DNA of 63,920 nt, from contig CBFHQL010000009.1 of the NCBI GenBank assembly GCA_965658025.1, positions 1 to 63,920 of the forward strand. The letters are read 5' to 3'. The translations under genes were made by a program, and so were the position numbers. Every line of letters starts with the position of its first letter. The stretch's first letter is position 1. Below the pieces are notes generated by a model that saw only the letters and a program-made list of their open reading frames with translations, was not told the origin of the DNA and made no database searches. Source of the DNA: UBA3537 sp965658025. GTDB lineage: Bacteria > Bacteroidota > Bacteroidia > Flavobacteriales > Flavobacteriaceae. Positions 6,587 to 14,508 of this stretch are shown one piece after another.

Positions 6587-9304
6587 TTGAAGAAAAATTA
6601 CACCACCTGTTTATTTGTTATTTTGTTCTGGGCATTTGCATTAAATTCTTTTGCACAGTCAACTTCGTCATTCTGGAATAAAACAACCAAAGAAAAACTT
6701 TCAAAAAAAGAACGTGTTCTTAGAAAGTCTGAGCCAAAATCGGCACAATTTTACACTTTAAATGTTGATGCATTAAAAAATCATCTGGCAGATGCACCTC
6801 AAAGAAGAAGTGGTGTAAACAGTCCAGAAAAATTTGTCGATTTTCCAACAGCTGATGATACTTTTGAGACATTTAGCATTATGGAAGCTTCTGTTATGGA
6901 GAGACCATTACAAGACAAATACTTAAACATAAGAACTTATATTGGGAAAAGCACTTCAAACCCCACCAACACCATTCGTTTTAGCATTACACCATATGGC
7001 CTTCATACCATGTCTTTTAGGGCTGGTCATGGAACAGAATTCATAGACCCCTACACCAAAGATGCAAACGCATACATCGTCTATTCCAAAAAGGATTTAA
7101 CGGTTTTGGATGAACAATGGACATGTGAATTTGAAGACGACGCTACAGATACACAACAGCGTACCATGTCCAATAACAACTTTTCCAATGCAAATGATGG
7201 TACTATGCGTGAATTTAGATTGGCGCTAGCATGTACTGTTGAATATGCCCAATTTCACTGGACTGCAGCTGGATTGACTGCTGGGGATACCGAAGCGAGT
7301 AAAAAAGCAGCAGTATTGGCTGCCATGGTGGTAACGATAAACAGAAATAATTTTATATACGAAAGAGACTTATCGGTTACTATGACTATTGTGGCCAATA
7401 ACGAAAATATAATTTTTATTGATTCAGATAATTTTTCAAACAACAATGCAGGGACTTTAATAAATGAGAGTCAAACTGTAATCGATAACATCATTGGATT
7501 TAATAATTATGACATCGGTCATACCTTTTCTACAGGTGGAGGTGGTTTAGCGGCTCTTAACTCCCCATGTACTGGAAGTAAAGCAAGAGGAATCACTGGA
7601 CAAGGAAGTCCTGTTGGTGACCCATTTGATGTAGATTATGTAGCTCACGAGCTCGGTCATCAATTTGGTGCGCCCCACACCTTCAATGGAAGTACAGGTA
7701 GCTGTGGCACAAACATATCCTTTTCTAATGCATATGAACCCGGAAGTGGCTCAACCATTATGGCTTATGCTGGAATATGTACGCCACAAAATGTACAATC
7801 CAATAGTGATGCTTATTTTCATCAAAAGAGTATACAAATGATGTGGGACAATATTGCTTTTGGAAATAGTACTTGTGCTACTCAAACACCTACGGGCAAT
7901 ACTGCGCCAACTGCAGATGCGGGTAACAATTACGTCATTCCCGCTTTGACGCCATACAAACTCACAGGAACGTCAACAGATGCTGATGGAACTGCATCGC
8001 ACACCTATACATGGGAGCAATGGGATTTAGGTGATCAAGGGGCGCCAGCGGAAACCAATGTCAATGGCCCTCTTGTTCGGTCTTTTGAAGGTACAAGCTC
8101 ACCAACAAGATATATTCCAAGGATGCAGGACATTCTAGCCAATGGTGGCGTGTCAACAGAGTGGGAAAAACTCTCATCTGTTGATCGTAACCTTAACTTC
8201 AAAGTTACCGTACGAGATAATGATACAAGAGGAGGACAAACTGCAACTAGCCAAATGACTGCAACAGTTGTGTCTACAGCAGGGCCTTTTGTAGTTACTT
8301 CTCAAAACGTTGGTGGACAAACTTGGACGGTTGGAGCCACAGAAACTATTACATGGGATGTTGCCGGCACCACAGCCAATGGCATTAATGAAGCTAATGT
8401 TGACATTTTATTCGCTATAGACGGACTCAATTACGATACCATTCTTGCTGCTGGTGTACCCAACGATGGTAGTCATGAGATTACTGTGCCTAATGTGGTC
8501 TCGACAACTTGTAGAATTATGGTCGCTGCGGCAAATAATATCTTCTTTAATATTAACACCCAAAATATAACTATAGGCCTAGAAGAAAGTTGTATCAGCT
8601 ACGCCGACAGTACTTTAGATCTAGCTATCCCTGACGGTTTAGGAAATAATCAGCCTGGAGATTTTCTTGTTGTTCCCATAGAAGTAAATGAAGATGTGGT
8701 CATTTCAGATGTTAATTTCAATATCGATATTGCACACACATATATAGAAGATTTACAAATTATATTACAACACCCTGATGGCACACAAGCTGTATTGTTC
8801 AACAGAAATTGTGGTAATGATGAAAATTTAGACATAACGTTTGACGATGAGGCATCGTCAACAATTGTGTGTGGTAGTCCCACCGCTGGCACCTTTCAAT
8901 CTGGAGGTACTCCGCTCTCTAATTTTGATGGGTTAAGTTCAGCAGGAACTTGGTTTATTGGTATTAGAGACTTTTATAATGGAGATACTGGGCTATTGAA
9001 CGATTATTCTTTGGAATTTTGTGCTACAGTTCCTCTAAGCGTTCAAGATGAAGAATTCAACGCTCTTCATGTTTATCCAAATCCAAACAACGGATCTTTT
9101 AGTGTTGGTTTTAATCCAAAATCTGGACAAGAGATTTCGGTAGATGTTTATGATATAAGAGGAAGATTGATGTACACTAATAAGTACTCCAGCACCACTA
9201 GGTTTGAAGAAGTCATCACGCTGAATAATGCACAATCTGGGGTGTATCTGATTCAAATTGCAGATGGTCCGCATCGAATAACAAAAAAGATAATTGTGAA
9301 TTAA
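6587..9304 (+). CDS. Secreted zinc metalloprotease (reprolysin-like, M12B type) with T9SS sorting domain
   Basis: A 905-residue exported protease. Order of parts: signal peptide ending at about SFAQ (residues 1-24); propeptide region; catalytic domain with the zinc site HELGHQFGAPH (354-364) and the Met-turn STIMAYAG (about 389-396); Ig/PKD-like segments (about 440-665); a P/Homo B-type domain around 670-815 (VNFNIDIAHTYIEDLQIIL and GTWFIGIRDFYNGDTGLL); and a C-terminal type A sorting domain (about 820-905, with VYPNPNNGSF and SGVYLIQI) that directs export by the type IX system. Start is TTG at 6587, the only start before the signal peptide. Likely extracellular protein degradation. Confidence 0.92.
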   Translation: MKKNYTTCLFVILFWAFALNSFAQSTSSFWNKTTKEKLSKKERVLRKSEPKSAQFYTLNVDALKNHLADAPQRRSGVNSPEKFVDFPTADDTFETFSIMEASVMERPLQDKYLNIRTYIGKSTSNPTNTIRFSITPYGLHTMSFRAGHGTEFIDPYTKDANAYIVYSKKDLTVLDEQWTCEFEDDATDTQQRTMSNNNFSNANDGTMREFRLALACTVEYAQFHWTAAGLTAGDTEASKKAAVLAAMVVTINRNNFIYERDLSVTMTIVANNENIIFIDSDNFSNNNAGTLINESQTVIDNIIGFNNYDIGHTFSTGGGGLAALNSPCTGSKARGITGQGSPVGDPFDVDYVAHELGHQFGAPHTFNGSTGSCGTNISFSNAYEPGSGSTIMAYAGICTPQNVQSNSDAYFHQKSIQMMWDNIAFGNSTCATQTPTGNTAPTADAGNNYVIPALTPYKLTGTSTDADGTASHTYTWEQWDLGDQGAPAETNVNGPLVRSFEGTSSPTRYIPRMQDILANGGVSTEWEKLSSVDRNLNFKVTVRDNDTRGGQTATSQMTATVVSTAGPFVVTSQNVGGQTWTVGATETITWDVAGTTANGINEANVDILFAIDGLNYDTILAAGVPNDGSHEITVPNVVSTTCRIMVAAANNIFFNINTQNITIGLEESCISYADSTLDLAIPDGLGNNQPGDFLVVPIEVNEDVVISDVNFNIDIAHTYIEDLQIILQHPDGTQAVLFNRNCGNDENLDITFDDEASSTIVCGSPTAGTFQSGGTPLSNFDGLSSAGTWFIGIRDFYNGDTGLLNDYSLEFCATVPLSVQDEEFNALHVYPNPNNGSFSVGFNPKSGQEISVDVYDIRGRLMYTNKYSSTTRFEEVITLNNAQSGVYLIQIADGPHRITKKIIVN

Positions 9305-9321
9305 TTGTTTGGAGGATTTTG

Positions 9322-9352
9322 ATTATTTGATTAAATTGAGTGGTCAAATAAT
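9322..9352. repeat. Inverted repeat between protease and acyltransferase genes
   Basis: A perfect 9-bp inverted repeat, ATTATTTGA (9322-9330) and TCAAATAAT (9344-9352), with a 13-base spacer, occupying most of the 53-base gap. No T-run follows, so it is not a classical terminator. It could be an operator or mRNA hairpin just before the ATG at 9358, or chance in AT-rich DNA. Confidence 0.35.
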
Positions 9353-9357
9353 TGATT

Positions 9358-10353
9358 ATGAGCCCTAGCACAACAAGACTAAACTGGGTAGATCAGGCAA
9401 GAGGATGGTCTATATTTTTAGTAGTATACGGTCATAATTTTCCAGTTCTTGAATCTTATATATACAGTTTTCATGTTCCTTTGTTTTTTTTCATCTCTGG
9501 AATGTTTCATAAACAGGAATTTTCTTTAAATTCAATAAAAAATAGAGCAAAAACACTTCTAATTCCATACTTTTTTTGGGCCACCTTACTGTATTTGTTT
9601 TGGTTTATCGTTGGTCGAAAATTTGGAAAGAGTAGCTTACTCGATCTCTCTATTTGGGATAATTTGATTGGAATTTTTTATGCCCAAGGTGGGCAAGAAT
9701 TTATGGATTGGGGAATTCCATTATGGTTTTTACCCTGTTTGTTTCTAGTATATGTAATCTATGGACTGACTCAAAAATACGCTAAAAAAAAGCTGTTTAT
9801 GTACATCGTAACCTTCCTTTCATTATGTGGTTTAATTTGGTCTAAAACTGAGCTTTGTCTTCCTTGGAGTTTTGATGTAGCGTTAGTAGGATTAATTTTT
9901 TATCAACTTGGACATCATCTCAAAGTTTTTTTTTCAAATTTGAATAATCGTAAATCATTTATTTTCTTTTTGATTTTAATTGGGCTTCATTTATTTGCCT
10001 TCTACCTTAATCCTTCAAAAATTGATATGTATCGTTCTATTTATGGAAACCCTATGCTGTTTGTAATCAGTGGAGCTGCGGGATCTATTGCGTACATCTT
10101 GTTCTTTAAAATGTTGCCTTATTTCAAAGTGCTTTCCTATTTTGGACAGCACAGTATCGTGATTTTGGCAACCCATCTTCGTGCGCTTACGGTAGTAAAA
10201 TTTGGGCTTTATTTAGTTTTAGGCACTAGTGTTTTTGCATTCACAGAATGGGAAAAACTAGGATTAACTTTTTTGCAACTCATATTGATTGCCCCTATAA
10301 TTTGGGTAGTACATAAATACCTTCCAATTCTCGATGGAAAACAAAAACAATAA
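9358..10353 (+). CDS. Acyltransferase family 3 membrane protein
   Basis: A 331-residue multi-span membrane protein of the acyltransferase-3/OafA-like family, which O-acylates surface sugars or other envelope molecules. The N-terminus has the family signature NWVDQARGWSIFLVVYGHNF, with the conserved catalytic-type His in the first membrane segment, and YSFHVPLFFFISGMF. About ten hydrophobic segments follow. ATG 9358 is preferred to TTG 9352 as it starts next to the conserved motif. Its last 20 bases overlap the next gene, so the two are translationally coupled and probably modify the same envelope component. Confidence 0.87.
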   Translation: MSPSTTRLNWVDQARGWSIFLVVYGHNFPVLESYIYSFHVPLFFFISGMFHKQEFSLNSIKNRAKTLLIPYFFWATLLYLFWFIVGRKFGKSSLLDLSIWDNLIGIFYAQGGQEFMDWGIPLWFLPCLFLVYVIYGLTQKYAKKKLFMYIVTFLSLCGLIWSKTELCLPWSFDVALVGLIFYQLGHHLKVFFSNLNNRKSFIFFLILIGLHLFAFYLNPSKIDMYRSIYGNPMLFVISGAAGSIAYILFFKMLPYFKVLSYFGQHSIVILATHLRALTVVKFGLYLVLGTSVFAFTEWEKLGLTFLQLILIAPIIWVVHKYLPILDGKQKQ

Positions 10354-11818
10354 TAAATCTATCATATTATTTCATTTAGTCACTAATTTGGTGGTGGTTA
10401 TATTTATTACAGGAGCTTCATATTACCACACTCCACTCAATGGTATAAAAGATACTGCAGTCTATGGTCTGCATTTAATCGCTCTTCAAACCTCTGTAGC
10501 TGGTTTTATTTATCTTTTAACCCTATCAAGATGGGTTTTTAGATTAGTATTTGGTCCATTATTTTTTATTCTTTCTTGCTATTCTTTTTGGGGTTATAGC
10601 CAAGATATTTCTATAACGCCACACTTGATACAGGCCCTCTTAGAAACAAAACCAGACATTGCTATAGATTTGATTAGTTTCCGTTACTTAATTTTAATAG
10701 GAATTTCTATAATCATTCTTTTAGTTCTATTTAAATGGCAGTCTTCTATCAATCCGCGTTTGAATTGGCCTGTCAATTTGACTGCATCGCTGTGTTGCAT
10801 TAGTATTTTTTGGATACTGGAACAAAAGCGACCAGGAAGTTTAAAAAACAGATTGCCCTATAATATTTACTACGCCGTAAAATCCTATACGAAAAAACCA
10901 AACTTGAAATTAAACAAGCAAATTCCAGAAGTCCCTCATCACTCAGATGCGCTGAAAATGATATTAGTACTAGGCGAAAGCGTTAGGGCAGATCATTTAA
11001 GCATTAATGGCTACAATCGACCCACAACGCCAAAACTAGAACAACAGAATGGGCTGATTAGTTTTCCTAACGTTTATACCGAACATACGTATACAGCGGT
11101 AAGTTTACCACAAATTCTAACAAATCAAGGACAAGTTCAAAACGATTCAGAGTACTTCTCCATTTATGATATTCTGAATAAGGCAAACTACAAAACCTAT
11201 TGGGTGGGCAATCAAACACTTGAAAAATCTTATACACCAATAGTCAAAACCAACGATTCAATACATTTAATAGATGCTTTCAAATCTGTGTTTAGTTTCG
11301 ATAAGCTACGTGATGAATCTCTTATTCCAGTGGCCGCTAACATTCTTAAACAAAATCCTCGCTCAGTAATCAGTTTGCACATGATTGGTAGTCATTGGTG
11401 GTATGAAGACCGATACTCCCCTAAAGAAAAGGTTTTTAGTCCTGTTATAGACAGTAAATACATTCCCTCCCTAAGTCCTAAGCAATTGATTAATTCGTAC
11501 GATAATACAATAGTATATCTTGACAAATTTATCAGTAAACTCATTAGCATTTTAGAAGATGAAGAGACACCAACTGTACTTGTATATATATCGGATCATG
11601 GGGAACAGTTAGGAGAAGATGGCAAATGGTTACATGCTCAAAGTGGTGAGGCCGCAAAAAATCCAGCTTATATAATGTGGTTTTCTGAATCTTACTCAAA
11701 AAAATATCCCAAAGTCGTTACTAAAATAAAAGAAACTGCAAAAATAAATTCAACTACAGATCGCGTATTTTATGATGTTTTAAGCTTGCTTGGAATAAAC
11801 TTTGCAAATAAATTGTGA
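10334..11818 (+). CDS. Phosphoethanolamine transferase-like protein (sulfatase/alkaline phosphatase fold)
   Basis: A 494-residue inner-membrane enzyme of the EptA/YhjW group. About five N-terminal membrane segments (residues 1-165) carry a periplasmic catalytic domain with LVLGESVRADHLSINGYNRPTTPKL (split here: LVLGESVRAD at 211-220, then the NGY-x-R-x-TTP motif) and the metal-binding SDHGEQLGEDGKWLHA near the C-terminus. The nucleophile is Thr in E. coli EptA; Ser216 occupies that place here. Predicted to transfer phosphoethanolamine or a related group to lipid A or a surface glycan. Overlaps the acyltransferase gene by 20 bases and is followed by a bidirectional terminator. Confidence 0.85.
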   Translation: MENKNNNKSIILFHLVTNLVVVIFITGASYYHTPLNGIKDTAVYGLHLIALQTSVAGFIYLLTLSRWVFRLVFGPLFFILSCYSFWGYSQDISITPHLIQALLETKPDIAIDLISFRYLILIGISIIILLVLFKWQSSINPRLNWPVNLTASLCCISIFWILEQKRPGSLKNRLPYNIYYAVKSYTKKPNLKLNKQIPEVPHHSDALKMILVLGESVRADHLSINGYNRPTTPKLEQQNGLISFPNVYTEHTYTAVSLPQILTNQGQVQNDSEYFSIYDILNKANYKTYWVGNQTLEKSYTPIVKTNDSIHLIDAFKSVFSFDKLRDESLIPVAANILKQNPRSVISLHMIGSHWWYEDRYSPKEKVFSPVIDSKYIPSLSPKQLINSYDNTIVYLDKFISKLISILEDEETPTVLVYISDHGEQLGEDGKWLHAQSGEAAKNPAYIMWFSESYSKKYPKVVTKIKETAKINSTTDRVFYDVLSLLGINFANKL

Positions 11819-11827
11819 ACCTCGGCA

Positions 11828-11856
11828 GGAGTAGTTTCGCAGTTCCTTCGTACTCC
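11828..11856. repeat. GC-rich inverted repeat after the transferase gene
   Basis: GGAGTA (11828-11833) and TACTCC (11851-11856) with a 17-base spacer, inside a stretch (11820-11862) visibly richer in G+C than its surroundings. It is intergenic, beginning 9 bases after the stop. It could be an mRNA 3'-end hairpin or a copy of a small dispersed repeat; copy number cannot be judged here. Confidence 0.4.
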
Positions 11857-11872
11857 GCGCTGAAAATAGCAC

Positions 11873-11914
11873 AAAAAAAAAAAAAAAACGCTCAAGCAAG
11901 CTTGGCGTTTTTCC
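11873..11914 (-). terminator. Bidirectional terminator between transferase gene and tRNA-Arg
   Basis: On the minus strand AACGCCAAGC pairs with GCTTGAGCGTT (one bulged base) and is followed by 16 T; on the plus strand the same hairpin is followed by five T. It ends the yqeY-tRNA transcript and probably also the convergent plus-strand operon. Confidence 0.75.
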
Positions 11915-11933
11915 TTATTGAACTATTTATTCG

Positions 11934-12007
11934 TGACCCAGAAGGGATTCGAACCCCCAACCGTCAGAGCCGAAATCTGATATTCTATCCAGTTGAACTA
12001 CTGGGCC
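11934..12007 (-). tRNA. tRNA-Arg (anticodon TCG)
   Basis: The cloverleaf folds fully: acceptor stem GGCCCAG with CTGGGTC (one G-U), D arm GTTC/GAAT, anticodon stem TCAGA/TCTGA with loop TTTCGGC (anticodon TCG, codon CGA), T stem GGGGG/CCCTT with loop TTCGAAT, discriminator A. CCA is not encoded. The 5' end is 5 bases from the yqeY stop, with no room for a promoter, so it is almost certainly processed from a yqeY read-through transcript. Confidence 0.95.
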
Positions 12008-12012
12008 ATTTT

Positions 12013-12462
12013 TTAAGATAATTTTGCTTTTACTAAAGTAGATATTGTTTTCCCATCTGTTTTCCCAGCTAATTCTTTACTGACTACCCCCATGACTTTA
12101 CCCATATCTTTCATGCTTGTAACTCCTAATTTTTCAATGGCGACCACAACATGTTTTTCTACTTCTGCCTCGGAAAGCATTTCTGGCAAAAACTGACTGA
12201 TGACTTCTACTTCAGCTAATTCTGGTTCGGCTAAATCTGGACGGTTTTGCGCTGTAAAAATTGATGCACTATCACGGCGTTGTTTAACTAATTTTTGAAG
12301 AAGTTTCACTTCATCAGCTTCACTCATACTGCCTTTGGAACCACTTTCGGTTTGTGCAAGAAGGATGGCGGATTTAATAGATCTAAGGGCCGTTAGTGCT
12401 ACACTATCCTTGGATTTCATAGCAGCTTTCATGGCAGTCATTAGGTTGTCTTGTAAACTCAT
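12013..12462 (-). CDS. GatB/YqeY domain-containing protein
   Basis: A 149-residue cytoplasmic protein of the YqeY family, related to the C-terminal tRNA-binding domain of amidotransferase subunit GatB. Features: helical N-terminus (MSLQDNLMTAMKAAMKSKD, then VALTALRSIKSAI), the EVEVISQFLPEMLSE segment (about 84-98) and the C-terminal KDMGKVMGVVSKELAGKTDGK typical of the family. Precise function unknown; a role in tRNA metabolism fits its direct neighbour, tRNA-Arg. It lies downstream of ftsZ but is separated by a terminator and has its own promoter. Confidence 0.93.
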   Translation of the reverse strand: MSLQDNLMTAMKAAMKSKDSVALTALRSIKSAILLAQTESGSKGSMSEADEVKLLQKLVKQRRDSASIFTAQNRPDLAEPELAEVEVISQFLPEMLSEAEVEKHVVVAIEKLGVTSMKDMGKVMGVVSKELAGKTDGKTISTLVKAKLS

Positions 12463-12483
12463 TTCAATAAAAAATTAGAGCTA

Positions 12484-12514
12484 CGAATATAAGTAAATAT
12501 GATGAGTACATCAA
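12484..12514 (-). promoter_or_regulatory. Probable promoter of yqeY and tRNA-Arg
   Basis: On the minus strand TTG (12512-12514), 20 bases, TATATTCG (12484-12491), one mismatch to TAnnTTTG. It lies directly after the ftsZ terminator and 22 bases before the yqeY ATG. Confidence 0.45.
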
Positions 12515-12515
12515 C

Positions 12516-12547
12516 AAAAAAAACCTGAACATACATTCAGGTTTTTG
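12516..12547 (-). terminator. Terminator of the dcw cluster, after ftsZ
   Basis: An 8-bp perfect stem, AACCTGAA and TTCAGGTT (12522-12529 and 12536-12543), with a 6-base loop; on the minus strand it runs into eight T. It starts 20 bases beyond the ftsZ stop. Confidence 0.85.
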
Positions 12548-12566
12548 TGCGGTTAGTATATTGGAT

Positions 12567-14486
12567 TTAATCTACATTATCATGTAAAAAAGAATTGTTG
12601 GTCCGTACTTGAACATCTTCATTATCATCTAAAGCAACTGACGATCTTGATGCCACATTTTCTGAAGATGAAGTGTCACTCAATTCTATACCTTTTCGTT
12701 TGTAAGCCGGTTCTTTTTCAAATTCATCCACTTTTGAGGAGTTGAATTTGTAATTGAACGCTTTCATTTTCTTACGGCGTTCATCGGCTCGGTCACGTAA
12801 GGTTTTAGAAATCGGATTGTTGAATGGATCTTCGTCTTCTAAAGGTGCTTTAGTCACTTGTCGCTCTTTTACAGTAACTTTCGAAAAGACCAATTCTGTA
12901 TCAACCTGGGGTTCTTGTGTATTGGCTTGTTTCGAAGCATCATATTCCTGATTTGTATTCTCCAAGATAATATGATCATCAAGCGTATAACGTTGCTCCT
13001 CTTCTGAGCTTGATTCGTTTACTGCTACCAATTCTATGTAGTCATCCACTTCAATTTCGTTGATATTGTCTTGAAGTTCAAAAATTTCAACATCATCATT
13101 TCTTTCTAATGAAGAAGATGGTTGAAGCGGTAAATCAAAAGTAAGCATCGTTTGTTCTTGTTGTTCAATTTCAGCATCTTGATTTGTTTCATTTTTCACT
13201 TCATTGATGATGAATTCTTCTTCTGAAATTTCAGCAACTACTTCTTCATAAACAACATCCATAGACTTTATAAGTTCTGTGGTTGGAATCAAATCCATGA
13301 GTTGCTCTTCTGCGGCTTCTAAATTGTGTACATCTGAATTATCTTCTAATGAATGTACAATGGTCTCTTCACTTACATCCGAATTGCGCTCATCGCCCAA
13401 TGTCTGAACAGTTTTGGGTGGAGTCAGGTCGTGTTCCATTGTTTGATCATCTTCCAAAGCATGGACCACTTTTTTGGGTTCAACGTTTGTAATGTCATTC
13501 TGCTGATCGACATCAAAACCTGTAGCGATAACAGTTACAGAAATTGCTTCGCCCAATTTTTCGTCCTCACCAACACCCATAATGATGTTGGCACCATAGC
13601 CCGCTTCTGCTTGTATGTGGTCATTTATTTCTCCAATTTCGTCAATAGTAATTTCTTGATTTCCAGAGACAATCAAAAGAAGAACATTTTTAGCACCAGT
13701 TATTTTATTGTCATTTAATAAAGGTGAATCTAGTGCCGTTGTGATTGCTTTTTTGGCGCGGCTTTCTCCTACAGCAGTAGAAGCCCCCATAATGGCTGTT
13801 CCGCTGTTGCTAAGCACTGTTTTTGCATCGCGCAAATCAATGTTTTGTGTGTAGTGGTGTGTGATGACTTCGGCAATTCCACGAGCAGCTGTGGAAAGCA
13901 CTTCATCTGCTTTTGAGAACCCTGCTTTGAAACCAAGGTTACCATATACTTCGCGAAGTTTATTGTTATTGATGATCACCAACGAATCAACAACTTTTCT
14001 TAATTTTTCAATGCCTTTATGCGCTTGAGTATTTCTGATTTTTCCTTCAAATTGAAATGGCATCGTCACGATTCCAACAGTAAGGATATCGAGTTCTTTG
14101 GCCATTTTTGCGATAATTGGCGCAGCACCAGTCCCAGTTCCACCACCCATACCAGCGGTAATGAACACCATTTTTGTATTGGTGTCCAACATGGTTCGAA
14201 TGTCGTCTAAACTTTCAACAGCTGCTTTTTCACCAATGTCAGGGTTTGCACCAGCACCTAATCCTTCAGTAATATGAAGACCGAGTTGAATTTTGTTGGG
14301 CACACCGCTGCTGTTTAGGGCTTGTGCATCTGTGTTGCAAATCACAAAATCTACACCTTTTATGCCTTGTTTGAACATATGGTTGATGGCATTGCTACCA
14401 CCACCACCTACACCAATGACTTTGATGACGTTTGATTGATTTTTTGGTAAATCAAATGTGATTCCGAGTTCGTTGTTACTGCTCAT
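12567..14486 (-). CDS. ftsZ: Cell division protein FtsZ, long Bacteroidota form
   Basis: The tubulin-like GTPase that forms the Z ring. From ATG 14486 (MSSNNELGITFDLPKNQSNV) it has 639 residues; an in-frame ATG at 14519 would overlap ftsA by 11 bases and add a Gln/Asn/Lys-rich stretch not seen in homologues. The GTPase domain has VIGVGGGGSNAINHM, the tubulin signature GGGTGTGAAP, and NTDAQAL. After about residue 330 comes a roughly 300-residue acidic, low-complexity linker and a C-terminal peptide ending NNSFLHDNVD, presumably the FtsA-binding tail. Last gene of the dcw cluster. Confidence 0.97.
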   Translation of the reverse strand: MSSNNELGITFDLPKNQSNVIKVIGVGGGGSNAINHMFKQGIKGVDFVICNTDAQALNSSGVPNKIQLGLHITEGLGAGANPDIGEKAAVESLDDIRTMLDTNTKMVFITAGMGGGTGTGAAPIIAKMAKELDILTVGIVTMPFQFEGKIRNTQAHKGIEKLRKVVDSLVIINNNKLREVYGNLGFKAGFSKADEVLSTAARGIAEVITHHYTQNIDLRDAKTVLSNSGTAIMGASTAVGESRAKKAITTALDSPLLNDNKITGAKNVLLLIVSGNQEITIDEIGEINDHIQAEAGYGANIIMGVGEDEKLGEAISVTVIATGFDVDQQNDITNVEPKKVVHALEDDQTMEHDLTPPKTVQTLGDERNSDVSEETIVHSLEDNSDVHNLEAAEEQLMDLIPTTELIKSMDVVYEEVVAEISEEEFIINEVKNETNQDAEIEQQEQTMLTFDLPLQPSSSLERNDDVEIFELQDNINEIEVDDYIELVAVNESSSEEEQRYTLDDHIILENTNQEYDASKQANTQEPQVDTELVFSKVTVKERQVTKAPLEDEDPFNNPISKTLRDRADERRKKMKAFNYKFNSSKVDEFEKEPAYKRKGIELSDTSSSENVASRSSVALDDNEDVQVRTNNSFLHDNVD

Positions 14487-14508
14487 AAATTTATTTTTTT
14501 GTTGTTGG

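Noticed and set aside
11815..12021. A 68-residue plus-strand frame containing RDPEGIRTPNRQSR
   Set aside because: It is the antisense translation of the tRNA-Arg gene plus terminator sequence; this peptide is a familiar artefact of tRNA loci.
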